DNA of 64,000 nucleotides from contig WBMV01000852.1 of assembly GCA_013396655.1 (NCBI GenBank), positions 186,001 through 250,000 on the forward strand, in the 5' to 3' direction. The notes below the pieces were generated by a model, which had not been told where the DNA came from, did no database searches, and saw nothing but the letters and a program-made list of their open reading frames with translations. Numbering within the stretch: position 1 is the stretch's first letter; every line of letters starts with the position of its first letter. The DNA comes from Campylorhamphus procurvoides. Lineage: Eukaryota; Chordata; Aves; Passeriformes; Dendrocolaptidae. Shown here piece by piece: positions 26,633-39,800 of the stretch. Made by a program: the position numbers and the translations under genes.

Positions 26633-27544
26633 CAAGTAAAAAAATCTAAAATAGTTGGAAGTAAAAAATGAAAAAATAGCTGATTGTGTTATTTTTTTTC
26701 TTTACAATGATATGGTAGCAAATACAAGACAAATGAGTAATAAACCTTTACATAAGGAGTTCTGGTCCCACCTCCATCAATAGGGCTCAGACTAGAATAG
26801 AAAATGGAACAAGGTGTTTTTGTTTTTTGGCTACAGCTTCTGCAAGTGACAAAGATTATGTTGATAAGACAGAAGGAAATTATAGCACTAAACAAAACTC
26901 CAAAGTGTTTTCCAAAATACCTTAAACACCATAGGGCACAATTTACTTTTGAACTGTGGGAGCAAACACGAAGCATCACCAAGTCCTACTGAGGCTGAAA
27001 ACACTGTACACTTCTCCTGGTCTCAATATACCTCCTTTTTGTGCCATTTTACTATAGAAAAAACCCAAACCCTTATCAGTGCTTCCCCACCACCACACCC
27101 TGCATCCACTTATAAAAAAGCAAAGCCATAAATCCTTTGAATGGACCAAGCCAGATGTGAGACATCAATGATGCACAAGGAGTTGGCTGCCCTTTGTTCA
27201 GGGGTGGACTTTCCCCAGAATCCTCTACACTGAGAACATCGATTGACTAAGCTTGGCAAATGGTCACACTGAGCCCTATTTTGGCTGTAGAAAAGAAAGA
27301 AGTACTAGTCCCAGCATAAAACAAGATCATATAGACGGTCAACACAAAACAGTAACTTCTTCAGTTGTCTGCATAATAATAACATCATGTTTGCATATAG
27401 AACAGCTTTTGCATTATTGCTCTACTTATAAGAATATAGTAAGGAACTTAAAACAGACTTGCACATTACAAACTTAAGGTTCTTTGGTGAAGAATGAGAA
27501 AACAGTATTTTCACTGTAATTAAATTTCAGAGTTGTTTTCATTT

Positions 27545-27829
27545 CTATCTGTTGATCCTTTGGATTCTCTCGCAGAGGAGGGAAAGGTACTGAGTCAGCT
27601 TTACCATCGCGACGATGGCGACCCCACCGATCATCATGCAGGTGGGCCAGAAGAGGGAGTGGAACAGCACATTGGAGCTGTACAGTTTGGTTAATATCAC
27701 ATTCTTCTGGACACCTTCAGGGTCATAGAAGCAGGAGAAGCGTTGGTACTTCCTGAAGTTTTCCATCACAACATTCACCAGTGACATGGATTCCTCATAA
27801 TTCTTCCCGCACTTGGGGATGTACGAACA
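27545..27829 (-). CDS. KCNMB2: KCNMB2 terminal coding exon, TM2 and C-terminus
   Basis: This 285-base coding portion encodes residues 142-235 and the TAG stop at 27547-27545. It begins Cys-Ser-Tyr-Ile-Pro-Lys-Cys with cysteines 142 and 148. It continues through the distal extracellular loop (Cys174, then Asp-Pro-Glu-Gly) into TM2 at about 195-217 (Phe-Trp-Pro-Thr-Cys, Gly-Gly-Val-Ala-Ile-Val-Ala-Met-Val), and ends with the short cytoplasmic tail. The acceptor is preceded by a clear pyrimidine tract (TTTCTTCCCAG, minus strand). A Met at 27787 opens an 80-codon frame, but it is internal to the exon and is not a start. Residues around TM2 are close to identical with what I know of mammalian KCNMB2. 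Confidence 0.97.
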   Translation of the reverse strand, partial: CSYIPKCGKNYEESMSLVNVVMENFRKYQRFSCFYDPEGVQKNVILTKLYSSNVLFHSLFWPTCMMIGGVAIVAMVKLTQYLSLLCERIQRINR

Positions 27830-30800
27830 CTGGGAAGAAATCAGAGAAAATAAAATACATCTCCAAACCAGTTACAATATCTGTTTTCAGGTAGCAATCA
27901 GGAAAATCTCAGGATCATTATGCTTTTCGTAACATGAGTGGAATACTATTACACTAATAATAAATTTATCACAGCAAAACTCAATATTTTGCACATCTAC
28001 AGAATTTCCCATTGGAGAACCTCCAAGTGCTGTTCAAACATTAATGCTTTAATCTGCACAGTGTCTTGTGAGATAGGTGAATATATTATTATTGCTAATT
28101 TACACATGCAAAAATAGAGCTGATGAAGTACCTCTTCATCTTAAGTGGCACACATATGCTCACAGTTAGATGGGTAATTGACTCTCTGTAAATACAAATC
28201 TGGTAGTTTAAATCTCACTTGGCTCAGATCAAAGTGATCATAGTGGGCACAGGAGTTCACTCATAGAGGAGAGGGATGATGAGAGACCTTTAGACAAATT
28301 TTCCCATGGGACTAATGCCTCTATTAGAGACAAATAGATAGTTCAGGAGAAAATGTAGTTTTCCAACTGGTAGCCCAGAGGACTTTCATTCAGCCTCTAG
28401 CTGAAGATCAGCCTGGCTACCAGGATGGCTCTTTGTGTTGTTTTTGCTCCTGACCCCAGCATAAGTCCAACAGTTCCCTCTCTCTGGAGATTCTCCTTGA
28501 ATTTCAGCCTCTCACAAAGGTAAAAAAAGATTTGGGGGTGGCTCTATTTAGCACACTTGCAACCTAGAGTTCCAAAGAATACTAAAGGCAAGTTAATTAA
28601 GAAACTACATTATGGAGTCCATGCACTGAAGATATTCCATGGTACACGCACGTCATTAGCCCTGGGCTGTGCTGACCATTCCCTGCAAAGAGCTAGTGTG
28701 GGCTGGTGAGGTGGTGGGCAGACTCACAAGGATTGAGGCCACACCTGCACCATTTTAGACCTAGAGCAGAAACCTCCTTGCTGGTTTGGAAGAAGATTGA
28801 TGGGAACAGCCCCACCCCTCTCATTCATGTACTTACACCCCTCCCAAAGTGATGGTTTTCTACACCTGCACAGGATTTTGATTAACTGCTTCAGTAGGGG
28901 TGGAAATCTGCTACTTGACTTCTTGTTTAACATGCATGGGGGGGCCCAGCAGGTCACCACTCCCTCATAGTTATGGGTTGACAATGTGTCCCACCATGTT
29001 CCTTCCTGCACTGCCAAACCTGCTTGTATTGGTGAGCACCTAAAGTAGCTCCGGTTAATTTAATGAGAAAGTGAGTTTTGCAAAGGAAAAAAGATGTTTT
29101 GAGTAAAATAATGTGACCCATGGCTTTTGATTATTATTGTTTTAATGTACATACTTTATAAAAGTCCCTTTGTTCTTTTTCATGACTCTGCTGTGACTTT
29201 TTTGTAATGTACTGTGACAAATCTCTAGTCCTAATTATGATCAATGGATTAACCTCATAACAGGATTTGATTGATTCATTGGCAAGTTATTAGCACAGAA
29301 TATGATTTGAAGCACAGCAGAAAGATTGTCTGGCGTTAGCAGACTGGAGCATTAATGGTAGAGCGTGGCCACACTGCCATTATGAATATTTCATAGAGCT
29401 CTAGAAATTAGAGATGGAAAATATCAGAGCAGTAATATCTCATCCATCTTCCTGCTGGTGCGTGTCTGTTCCCTCCAGGATATTCTCTTCTACTCTGACC
29501 AGTTTTGTCTTTAATGTCTAAAGTCACAAGCCTTCTTTTAGTGCCTGTGACTCTTTAACAGATCATAATCTACTAAGTAGGGGAAATTTCTCAGTGAAGC
29601 GTACCTCACTTTCTCTTAATAATTCTGTGCTGTCACCGTCATAACAGAAGTATTTCCAGTTCAAATGGGGTTTTGTTGGTTTTTTTTTTTGTCCCTTTGT
29701 TACTATACTGCTGTGTTTCATAGGTGGTTGGTGAACAAGTAGGAAAACACAATAATGGGATGTGCTGATGTTTTCTTTGTTTTTGCTCTTCAATACTTTT
29801 CTCCAATGCCTGGCAGGGAATTTTATATCCACAATTGTTATGCTGTACCTGTGAATGTAGACTACTAAATCTGTGCTGGTTTATTACACTTCTGCATTGT
29901 CAAACACATGGAAATCTGCAAGTAAACAGTGTCTGGTGCTCTACCTCAAGTGAGGATTCTGTGACACAACATGACAAAGGTGGTTCTTGTGTTACCAACA
30001 ATCTGAGCATGAGAAGGATCTACCAGATAGTTACAAACAGAACATATTATGTTTCTAATTCTACTTTCCTAATATAAAGGACTAGTTAGGTATCCTGTCT
30101 GAGCTACCTCTGGACACATCCAGTCCATTGCCCTGCTCGGTGGAGATTTCCTCAGGGACTTCTCCAGTCAGGTTATGATTATCTGCAAGGATGGAGATCA
30201 CACAACTTCTCCAGGCAAGCTGGAGGCATTTTTCTTTAAATCAATGATGTTACACTCTAAAAGCTATTGCCAGAAAAGCCCCCAGTTCAGGCAGGGCAGT
30301 GAAATACACGACTCTTGTCACACATCTGTGGTTGGGATTGGTGCCCTTGTGGGTCCTGGAAACTTTGACAGGATGTTCTGTGGCAATCTTTGTGAGAAAT
30401 ATGTCAATTTCCATCTGTTTTGGAAAGTGCAACAGGTTTGGACCAAGGGCTGAAGGAATTTCTGCGTTAGCCTGGTATTGATTACTCCAAATGGAATTCT
30501 GCTGTCCCAGCCTAGAAGTGGGTCTACTGGAATCCACAGCTGAACATCTGTGTTCCACCTCCCTGCACCAGGCATATTCCTTCCTGGGTTATAAATACTG
30601 GAACCTTCAGTGAGAAACCCTGAGAACCCACATAATTTCTGAGTCTTAGGCAGTTACAGTTGATTCTGGTGATGAAATCCTGGGTGTTATCTCCTTTATG
30701 GGGCATAGCTATAAATCAGCAGAAGCTCCAATGACACAAAAAGGATCAAAATCCTATAACAGGAGATCAGAATGAGGCCTCTCTAATTGCTTTAACTACC

Positions 30801-33800
30801 ACAGCCCTTCCTCAGGGTGACAGCCTGGCTCTGTGGTCCAGGCATGAGAAGACACCGGCCAATTTACCTCTTGCAGAGGCTGTTACAGCCTCTGGCAGCT
30901 GAGGAAGCAAAGTGTGGCCATGGAAACATTTAAACAATTTAGTCTGTGGTATTGACAAGTGGCTGGGCTTGTCCTAAAGGCTAGAGAGAAAGTAAGCACG
31001 ATGAGAGCAATGAAAAGCCCTGAAAAATCTCGTGTGCTTTTCTTGGAAATACTCGAGCAGCTTGACAGGTATCCACAGACTTCCCACTGATTCCCACCGG
31101 AGACTGGCAGCAGCGTGCTGTAGATCTCAATATAAATTGCACCTACCTCTTACTGCACCTTCTGAGCTGACAGCCAGGTTAGAGAGCAAGTGTCCTGGAT
31201 AAATCATTATTTAAAATCAAAGTGGATTTTGCTCCATCCACACTGGCTGGCAGGGAGAGGAGAGAGACAGGCTCCAGCCGCTGCTCTGCGTGTGTGGTGC
31301 TGCTCAGCGAGGCAGAGAGGTTGGTGGGAGGGTGCTGACCTTTTGAAGGTCACTGGTGTTGGTCTCTGCAATGTCTCCAGTGATACCAGAGCTCAGTGAG
31401 ACAGGCATGGCTTTTTTTATTTTGTTTATTTAGCAAGGAGAAAGACAAGGAACACAGGTCTGGGCAGGTGGATGGACAGAGACAGCACCCAACTGGAGCA
31501 TCACCATCCAGTGCTGCTTAGGACTGCTCATCCCTCTGCATAGGGATGCTCTCTGTCAGGGAAGAGGGAGTGCCTGTCCAGGATGCTGAGATGGTTGCAC
31601 TGAACTGAACTGGGAAACTCTGCTGATCTGAACTTGGAAACTCTGCTGATCTGAGCCAGGCACAAGAAGCCAGGTATTTTATTTTTGCAAACTTCCACTC
31701 AAAACTGCATTTGGATTCAGGTCATGTAGCCAGCAGCATGTCAGGAAAACCTAGGAATCCTCCTGAGAGCAGAGCTTAACCTGTAAAACAACCTTGGGCT
31801 GGAGAAGTATTAACTGTGCCTACATTAAGTGAAGAGGAGGTGTCATCTGGGAGAATTTCAAAGTCCATTTTAACAAGCAAAAATCATCAATAACACAATG
31901 TGGAGATTTATGCTGAATTTCTTGATTTATTTGAATCAGTGGAGCACAGAGATTTATCTGATCTGTCTTAATCAAATTGCAGCATGAACGTCATGATTTT
32001 GCTTGTGCCCCAGCAGAAAGTGGGATCTGACCTGCTGAGGCTTCACGGACAGTGAGTGCCTCTTCCTTCACTGATGCCAGAGCAGAGGGGAAGAAGAAGG
32101 GGACTCTCCTCTGCATTTCACACTTCAGATCCAAAGGACTCCATGTCTTAGCCATAGCAGTTAATTATCCAGCAGAATCAGCAGCCTAGTGCAACCATGC
32201 CATGCTTTGACTAATTTTAACATCACTTCATCTTAATATGCAGAAGTAATTTGGTCTACTGAACGACTGCCATAAATAGAAACACAATAGGTTATGTTGT
32301 CAGCAAGCTGAACTGGGGCTCTGCTGTTTCATGCTGTGCATTGCCCATAGTTTGGGGTTCAGTGACCTTGGATAACTGAGCAGTTAATGCAACTCTGGCA
32401 CCTGTAAGTCTGATGATTTCACTGCGTCCCAGCTCATTGCACCCTGCAGTCCCAGCAACCCAGGCAGTGTAGAGATGAAGAACGAAAGGTGGACATGGGG
32501 ACATTTCTTAGTCCAATCCTGCCTTGCTTTGTGGAAGGAGCAAAGAGCCACTTGTGAAGGCATTTCTGGCCTGGGTGGGATGCACAGCCCTTTGTCAGCC
32601 ACACAGATGTGGCTGCAGCTGGCGGTGAGGTGCCTCCTGTGCATCTGCTGCCTCATTACAGCCTCCAGACAGGAGCTGCCTCCATCCCACCTGGAAGGAG
32701 TTAGGCTGGAGTTTGTACTTGCCGAGGCAGAGAGGGGAATTCTTCCGCAGGTTTGTTGAAAATAATTTTTTTGGTTCAATGTCTGGAATCAGGGAAATTG
32801 TGCTACAAAACAGGCTAACTCCTTAGCTTATTCACACCCCAAAGTCAGTCCTTCTATTTTTATGCTGCCACTATTTTTTTTTTTGACAGTCCCCATTCAG
32901 GAAACTTTGAGGGTCTTTGCCCCATCAGCAGTGGCACAGCTGACCACGGTGGGAATGCTCAGGGTTCCAAGTTTGTCACCAGAGATGGAGATGAGGACAC
33001 ATGTGCTGTTGGAAACAGGGCTCTCATCACTCCCTGCCACCTTGCCTGGCCCTGCAGTAATGATGCCATTTCCATTCTCACCACTATGGATGCTCCATGA
33101 CATTGCTGGGGGTGTTCACATCATGCAGAGCCATACCCAGGTGGGGAGTGACTTGTCCACAGCTCCACAGGAATATCAACATGACAGGTGCTTGGTGGTA
33201 CCCTGTGCCTGTAAAGCACCTGCAAAGGATGAAGGAGCCTCCAGCCCTTGGGGGCAGGACCCTGTACGATATGAGCTGTGCTCCCTGTGTGGAATGGAGG
33301 TGAAAAACTGCTCCCTCCAGACATGTGAGCTCAGCCTGTGCACCAATTTCTGCTTTCTCTGCTCTGTATTTACCAGTAAAATAGGAGCTGGAAGCCTTAT
33401 ATTGCTCTAAAGAGAGGAATGGATATAACAAGGTGAGCAGCCCTCCAGAAACCCATTTAGGAAGAAATTTTATTCTGTGCTCCTACCTCAGAATTAATTT
33501 TCATTGTTTCCTCGGTGTGGTAGAGTAGAAGCTTCTGGCCAGAAGAGGTGAGATTAACGTACACCTGGAGGCAGGGGTACTGAGAGATTTTCCAGCAGTC
33601 TGGTCCGCAGTTAAATGAGCAGTTGAAGGTTTCTGTGATGGATGCATTGAGAAGCGAGCACTGAGTCTCTTCTGTCCAGACACTAAGTAGGAAAAAAAGA
33701 AGCATCAGAGCATGGCAAGAACGGGCAATAAGGACTAAATACAGCTCAGGCTTCCCATCAGGGGTATACTGGGGGCATCCTGTAGGAGAGGGTACATGTT

Positions 33801-36800
33801 GCAGGGCTCTGAGCAAAGCCTGGCCTTTCTTGCTTTACACATCACAGTGTTTTGTTCTACAGTACCCAAAGTTTAGGCTTTGGATACAAAACTGCCCTAT
33901 TGACTTATGTCTGTGTATAAAGGGAACTGGAACTTTGAGTCTGGAGAAGGTGTGTTTGGAAGGGTATCAGCAGAGAGAGGGAAGAAAACTGAACAGCTTG
34001 CACTGTGGAGAGCACAACACACTCAGTGCTGCATGACAAGACACCCTGGGCCAAGACTTGAGGGTTAACCACCAAGTCCAGGTCAATTTAAAGTGAAGGC
34101 TGGGAGGACAATTTTTAATTACCAGGGTATGTATACTCATATGCATGAACACACAGTAACTCACAGGTGGGACCACATGCAGCTCTACCTATGGAAAACT
34201 TTTTCTAGTGGCAATTTGCTCTGTTTTCTGCAAGTTAAGTCAATGGTTGTGACCATTCTGGACAATTTCAGCTTATCTGCAATCCACCAGCAGCTAAAAC
34301 TGTAACAGTGGAGCCTGGGTGTGCACTAGCAATGTTCCCTTGGGTTTCTGGCATGCATTTTAAAATCTACAGCTGTATTTTCCTTGGGGAAAGGGCACAT
34401 GGAGGGCTCTGCAAAAAGCCCTTCATGGACTGGGGGAAGGTATTGTCCCTTTAACCCTTCTCAGCCCCACAGCTCACCCCCAGTGTGGCTGTCCTGCCCC
34501 ACCATGAGTGGGCTGAGGGTCTGCTTACCCCTCAACAAACCTCCTGAAGGCTTTACATAGTGATATCCAAGATTTCTGACTAATTCTACTGCTATCTTAC
34601 TTTGGCAGTAATTCTGCTTGTATATTCCATTTTTCATTTATATTAAATTATGCTATGATTTCTGGGGGGAAATCAAGCAAAAGGATTTTTTTCCCCTCCC
34701 AGGCAGTATTTGTTGGAGGGGTATTGCTGTAAAGGAGAAAAAAACCCTGAGGAGATCTGGCTGTGTGAAGAGAAGTGACAGCAAAGACTCCTGGGTTGTC
34801 TTCTCCTCACTTTCACCTTTCTGGCTGCTCTTTTATTCATGCAGGGGGGTAATAAAATAACACCTACCACAAACTTGTGAAGATGGAATATTTGATACTC
34901 TGCTTCGATATCTTATGGCAATTTTTTTCACATAGCTTGTAATATAAATCATCTCTTTCCACGTGAGCGATTTTGACCTTAGCAGCCTCTGCAATTGACC
35001 CTGATATTGCTGAAAGGTCTGGGAGAGCAACTTGGAATAGCAAATGCTCTTGGATACTTAACAGGTCTTGATCTCAGTTTTCAAAATCTAAATTTTGTCT
35101 GGACTTGAAAAGGGACAAATAACTTTGTTGCATAAATAAGATGCTGCAAATCATTACAGCTCATCCTCATCACTGCTTATTCCTTATCCTTGCAGGGTCA
35201 AGAAGGAATATTCTCTTGCAGGTGCACCAGTATAATTGAGGATGTTCATACCAGTTAACTGCAGGCACTTATTGCATAGAAGCCTTTGGTGGATAAGCCA
35301 AAATGTGCCAGACATCGGCCACTGCCCCAGGGTAGTTTGGGGGCATAATTGACTAATATTTTGATCCCCAGTCACACATTTTTCATTCTCCTAACTCCAC
35401 CAATCAGGGCAGAAAAAACATCTCTGACAGCCTTATTACAGTCTGGCCTGGGTTTTAAATAGGACTGGTGCTTGAAAACTGATTTCAAATGCTGCTAATG
35501 AATCACAGGCCAAACCCTCTGCTTGGTGGCAGAGGAGGAAGCCAGAGAAAGCCTCAAAAAGATTAAGTGCAATGCAATAATGATGAAAGATGATCTTTCA
35601 CTTTCAGCAAATTACTATATTTCATGAGGATTTCACTTGTTAAGATGAAAGTAGTAACCAACATGTAAAACTACATGCTACAAAGAGCTCGATTTCTTTC
35701 CCAAATTAATTCTACATCCTTCATTTGAAAGTGTGTTGTTTCTTTTCTCGAGGCTGCAAAATATTCTTGTTTTTTTTTCCCCTGAGTTTGGGCTTTGCAG
35801 CAACAGCCCCTGAGAAGCTTAGAGGGTTCAGCAGACTGCCGACCAGCTGATATGGATATTATACTGGTGTTAAGCTGTGCCAAGTCTAAAGCCTGTGGAT
35901 CAAGTCGAACAGGGATCTAATTCTTCCCTCAGTTGATGCTGGTGTTACTCAAATTGCTTTCACTGTGGCTGTGCCTAATTTACACTGGGGGTAAGGTGAG
36001 GAAATGCAGTCAGGCCTGTGTTGACAAAAGGAAAAATTCTAAAACTGTAATAAAAAGAGTCAAAAGAAGACCAGGGAGTGTGAGATCAAGGACCATCATG
36101 AGCTCACCTTTGCATGTAGGAGCGCAGCAGTGTGATCCCCAGGAGGAAGTACATCATGATAGAGCACACCATCATGGCCAGCCCGAGGAGTATGGCCCGG
36201 TCCTCTCCAGCTTTTAGGGCTGTGACTGTTTTCCTTTTGTCCAGTAGATCGTGATCCTTGATTTTTTGGTAAATATTTCTGAGGTTGAAAATAATACATT
36301 CTTATGTGAAGTTCATATTAAATCAATGAAGCCTCTACAGGGTGGGCAGTTCCACCTTCATACCCATCTCGTGGGAGAGAAAGGCTTAAGGGTCCTCAGG
36401 TGTCCTTTCTCAATGGATTCACTCTGACCTGGTGGAAACTTATTCATCTCCAAAATAAATTACAGTCATTTCTGAAAAGGTAAAAACCTCTTACAGCAAA
36501 TACAAAGATTAGACACTTGTGCCAGCTCAGTAAATCCTTCTTTGGTTCAGCCTCTTTGGTTCAGTTGAATTATACCATAGGTGCATTTGACCTGCCAATG
36601 CCAACCCACTAGAAGATGCTCAGGTATATGAGGTGTCTTTTCTTCAGCTGGATATGGTAACAGGTCTTATGTTACCATATGTAGCAAATAACCCGAAGAA
36701 AGTCGTCACTAACATTATCTGAAAGGACCACATTCTCCTTTGATTTCCTACAGGCTACTGGTTTGGGCAATTTTCTGCCCTGAGCGCGACTCAAAGCTCA

Positions 36801-39800
36801 TGAAATGCTATGGGAATTTTGCAATTGATTTCTGTGGGTTTTTTTGATTGTGAGCTTATTTACTTTATGCATAATACAATTTCTGGAAGCCCAGCTACTC
36901 ATTACAGTGAAAACTCTCACAGAAAATTATCCACCAGAGCTATTTGTTCTGGGATTAAAAAAAAAAAAATAGAAAAAGAGAAAAAAGAAGATACAACAAA
37001 CCATTCCCCCTTCAGCAGAGAGTCCTTTGCATTTTCTAACCATAAGTCCTTCTTTCATCTCCAAGCCTTTGATGATTCAATGGGTCATGAGGACACAATG
37101 GCGAAGAAGGAAATATTTGAGTACATTTCAAACACACTCAAACTTTGTGAGTTTAAAATGTACTTACAGACCTGAGGCTGGTCAAAATCTCCTGTGTTTT
37201 CTGTTATGGTTCTTTTGAATCATCCAGGCAGCACCCGAAGCATGTGAACCGCACACCTCTGAGCCCTGGCACCACCATAACATGGACACAGTAGTACACG
37301 TGGAAGAAGTTCCTCTTCTACTGTCTGCAAAATGGCAGGTGAGCAACATCAACATCACTTTGGGCTCTAGCAAACCCACCGCTCATTTAAGCTGAAACCT
37401 CCAAGTTTCACTCAGCCGTGGAAAAAAGCACTGAGTCAGATCAGCCAGATAACTGACACTGACTATTAAGGACAAAGAAATAGAGTTAAGACAGATATAA
37501 AATCATACATAAACACAGTAGAAACAACAACAAAAATATGTTTAATCATAGACTCTGAGATTGGAATTGAAATTGTATTTAGAGGATGAGTCATAGTCAG
37601 GAAAAGCACACATGGTGTGGTGTTTCATAGCAAAATTCTTGCTTAGATGGTACTGCAGTCAGTAGTCTCCCGTACCTAAGACCCCTTGAGGTTTTTTCAT
37701 CCAGCTGCAATCTACATCTTTAGATGTCCATGGTTTCTCTTCAAAACCATTCTTTAAAGCTTGTCAATGTTTTCCTAGTTGGAAAGGAAATGGTAATTCA
37801 GCCTGTCAAAATTTTCTCTGGTGTTCAGGAGAAAAAAATATATTGTGAGCTGGCAGATGCAATTGCCTTCAAAGAAGTAATGTAGAGTAATAATCTAATG
37901 TTACTTTTCTATTATTATTTATCAAACTGTATTTAACTCTGAGAGCTGCTATTAGGATTTGCATTGCTCCCCAGTGGAAGCAGACAGGAAGGCAGAGATT
38001 GTCATGCAGTTCCAGCACATTAACTGATCACACAGCATAACTTATATCGGCGTGTAGACATAAAACAGACAGAGTGCAATTGCTCATGGATGCCATCGGA
38101 GCAGCTAGGACATAAAAGGGATACAAATGGACAATTTAAAAACAAATAGCTAATTGAGAATGCTTACAAATGCTTCCCATGTGGCCTTGAGCCAAGAAAC
38201 ATGCCATCAGAGATAAAAAGAAGGATGGACTGAAAGGTGTGTTGTAGAAATGAACTATCTGGATGGTGACTGGCAAAGGGGATGGGGTGGGGTGACCACC
38301 TGCCAGGTGGATCCTTCATGCTCACCTGTTGTAGTAAATAAAGCAAAAGAAAGCTTTGCCTCTGAGGGCAGGCTCAGAGCCCTGGCTCCATTGCTCTTTT
38401 GCAAATGTTTGTTATTCAAAGCCCTGAATAACAACAAAGTGGCAGTCTCATGCACCTCACTGAGGAGTTTTTCCTCCTGAATCCCTGCCAGCCATCAGCT
38501 TGGTGACCACCCACTGAGGTGTGTGGTGGCATGGCACGTGTCAGCTGTGACACACCAATTCTATCACAGCCCAGGAGACACGCTGAGTAACCCTCCCTCC
38601 TCCTCCTCATGCTCGTGCCTGCACTGGGGAGGTGCCAATTTTCTCTATAAGGTATTGGGAACATCTGCTGTTACCAAACTTCAAGTTTTTGCCTGTTAGA
38701 GCCCTGGTTTGGGGAACACGGTACGATGTGCACAGTATTTGGCCACGTAGAGAGCAGCCTCAGCATCTCCTTGGCTGGAGCAGCAGCCGTGGCCTGCACA
38801 CGTGTGTGCTGCTGCCTGGGGGTGCATCTTGTGTACCTGTGAACTTTTGGCACAGCCCAGGGACCTCTCTCTGCTCGGTGAGCCGGAAGAGTGCCGTGCT
38901 TAGCTGGCTGATTTTGGATCCCAGAGCTGCATAGCCACAGTCAGCTGACTGCTGTGGGGTGTTTAAGTACAGATCACTGCATCCCAGACACTACTCATCC
39001 AGCTGACTCCATCTAGTAGCTGTGATTACCTGTGACAACTCCCCACATGTGACATTGAGAGGGGTTGTATGCTTGAAAAGAAGTCCCAGCTGTCAGAACA
39101 CGGGGTCTCTCTGCCCTCTGCAAAGACATTTAATAGGAAGCAAGCCTCCAAGGACAAAAAGTCTTCACTCCCCTGATTGTTTCCAAACTGGAGTTCTCCC
39201 CTGCTAAATCTCTGGGTTCCTTTTGCCAAGTTGCTCAGAGGATATGGGCTGGCTGCTCTACCCGGGCACAGCTGCCAGAGAGGCAATCTCAGCCGTGACC
39301 ATTCCTGCTGGGGACAGAGCAGAGAATTCCCTCTCCATGTCTCCCTGCACAGCAGCAGTGCGGGGATCCCTCTGCAGTGTGGTCAGCAGAACTTTACAGG
39401 ATCTCCTGCTCCAAAATTAGTAGATCTAGGAGCTCTGCAAAGAGAGTTAAGTTTCCTCATGGGAAAGCTAAAATAAAAATAACCATGCACCTGCAATTAC
39501 TTCAGGTCTGGGTTTCTTTCCCCCAAATAAACACAAATTACCTACCTTCAAACCCCTTCCCTTGCAAATGGACCATGGTGAGATGCTGAGGGAGGCACTG
39601 CCTTTTCCAGCATCATGCAGTCATGGTGCTTGTCTTATGGAGATGCCTGCCTGCCTGAATAATTCAGAATGACTTTGAATTCACATTCACTTCTCTGGTA
39701 TCACAGTTGTTATGCAGATCTCACTCAAATTACGCCATGGTTAGGTGTTTACTGATATCAGCAATCCCTGAATGCAATGGCCAAAACTCCCTCCTGTATC

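Larger units (their letters stand above)
25677..27544 (-). other. KCNMB2: Probable KCNMB2 3' UTR with poly(A) signals
   Basis: The DNA after the KCNMB2 stop is AT-rich and has no credible coding frame. Reading away from the stop on the minus strand, the first AATAAA hexamers I see are at 25691-25686 and 25682-25677. This would give a 3' UTR of about 1.9 kb. It contains an AT microsatellite at about 26602-26632. Weaker signal variants (for example AGTAAA near 26942) lie closer to the stop, so a shorter form is possible. The 3' end is inferred from hexamers only. Confidence 0.4.
27830..33486 (-). other. KCNMB2: KCNMB2 intron between loop exon and last exon
   Basis: This GT-AG intron of 5,657 bases starts GTAGGA at 33486 and ends CCCAG at 27830 (minus strand). 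It holds a decayed MIR-like SINE near 28.0-28.2 kb, an AT-rich block at about 29.1-29.45 kb that resembles conserved noncoding DNA, a 23-base tandem duplication at 31605-31650, and an everted AGGTCA pair at 31336-31352. A 182-codon plus-strand frame near 32.9-33.4 kb shows no recognisable protein features. I see no other exon. Confidence 0.85.

Noticed and set aside
30140..30230. Possible reverse CR1 fragment (GATGGAGATCACACAAC word)
   Set aside because: Only one short word resembles CR1 and the flanks do not continue the match.
32862..33410. 182-codon plus-strand open frame, the longest in the window
   Set aside because: It lies inside a KCNMB2 intron on the opposite strand, overlaps several other open frames, and shows no domain, repeat or splice support. 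Length alone is compatible with chance in 64 kb.
33457..33816. 119-codon Met-initiated frame covering the KCNMB2 loop exon
   Set aside because: Only residues from the splice acceptor at 33682 to the donor at 33487 match KCNMB2. The extensions are read-through into intron.
36096..36299. 67-codon minus-strand frame over the KCNMB2 TM1 exon
   Set aside because: It is out of frame with the real exon, which is fixed by homology and by matching phases on both sides.
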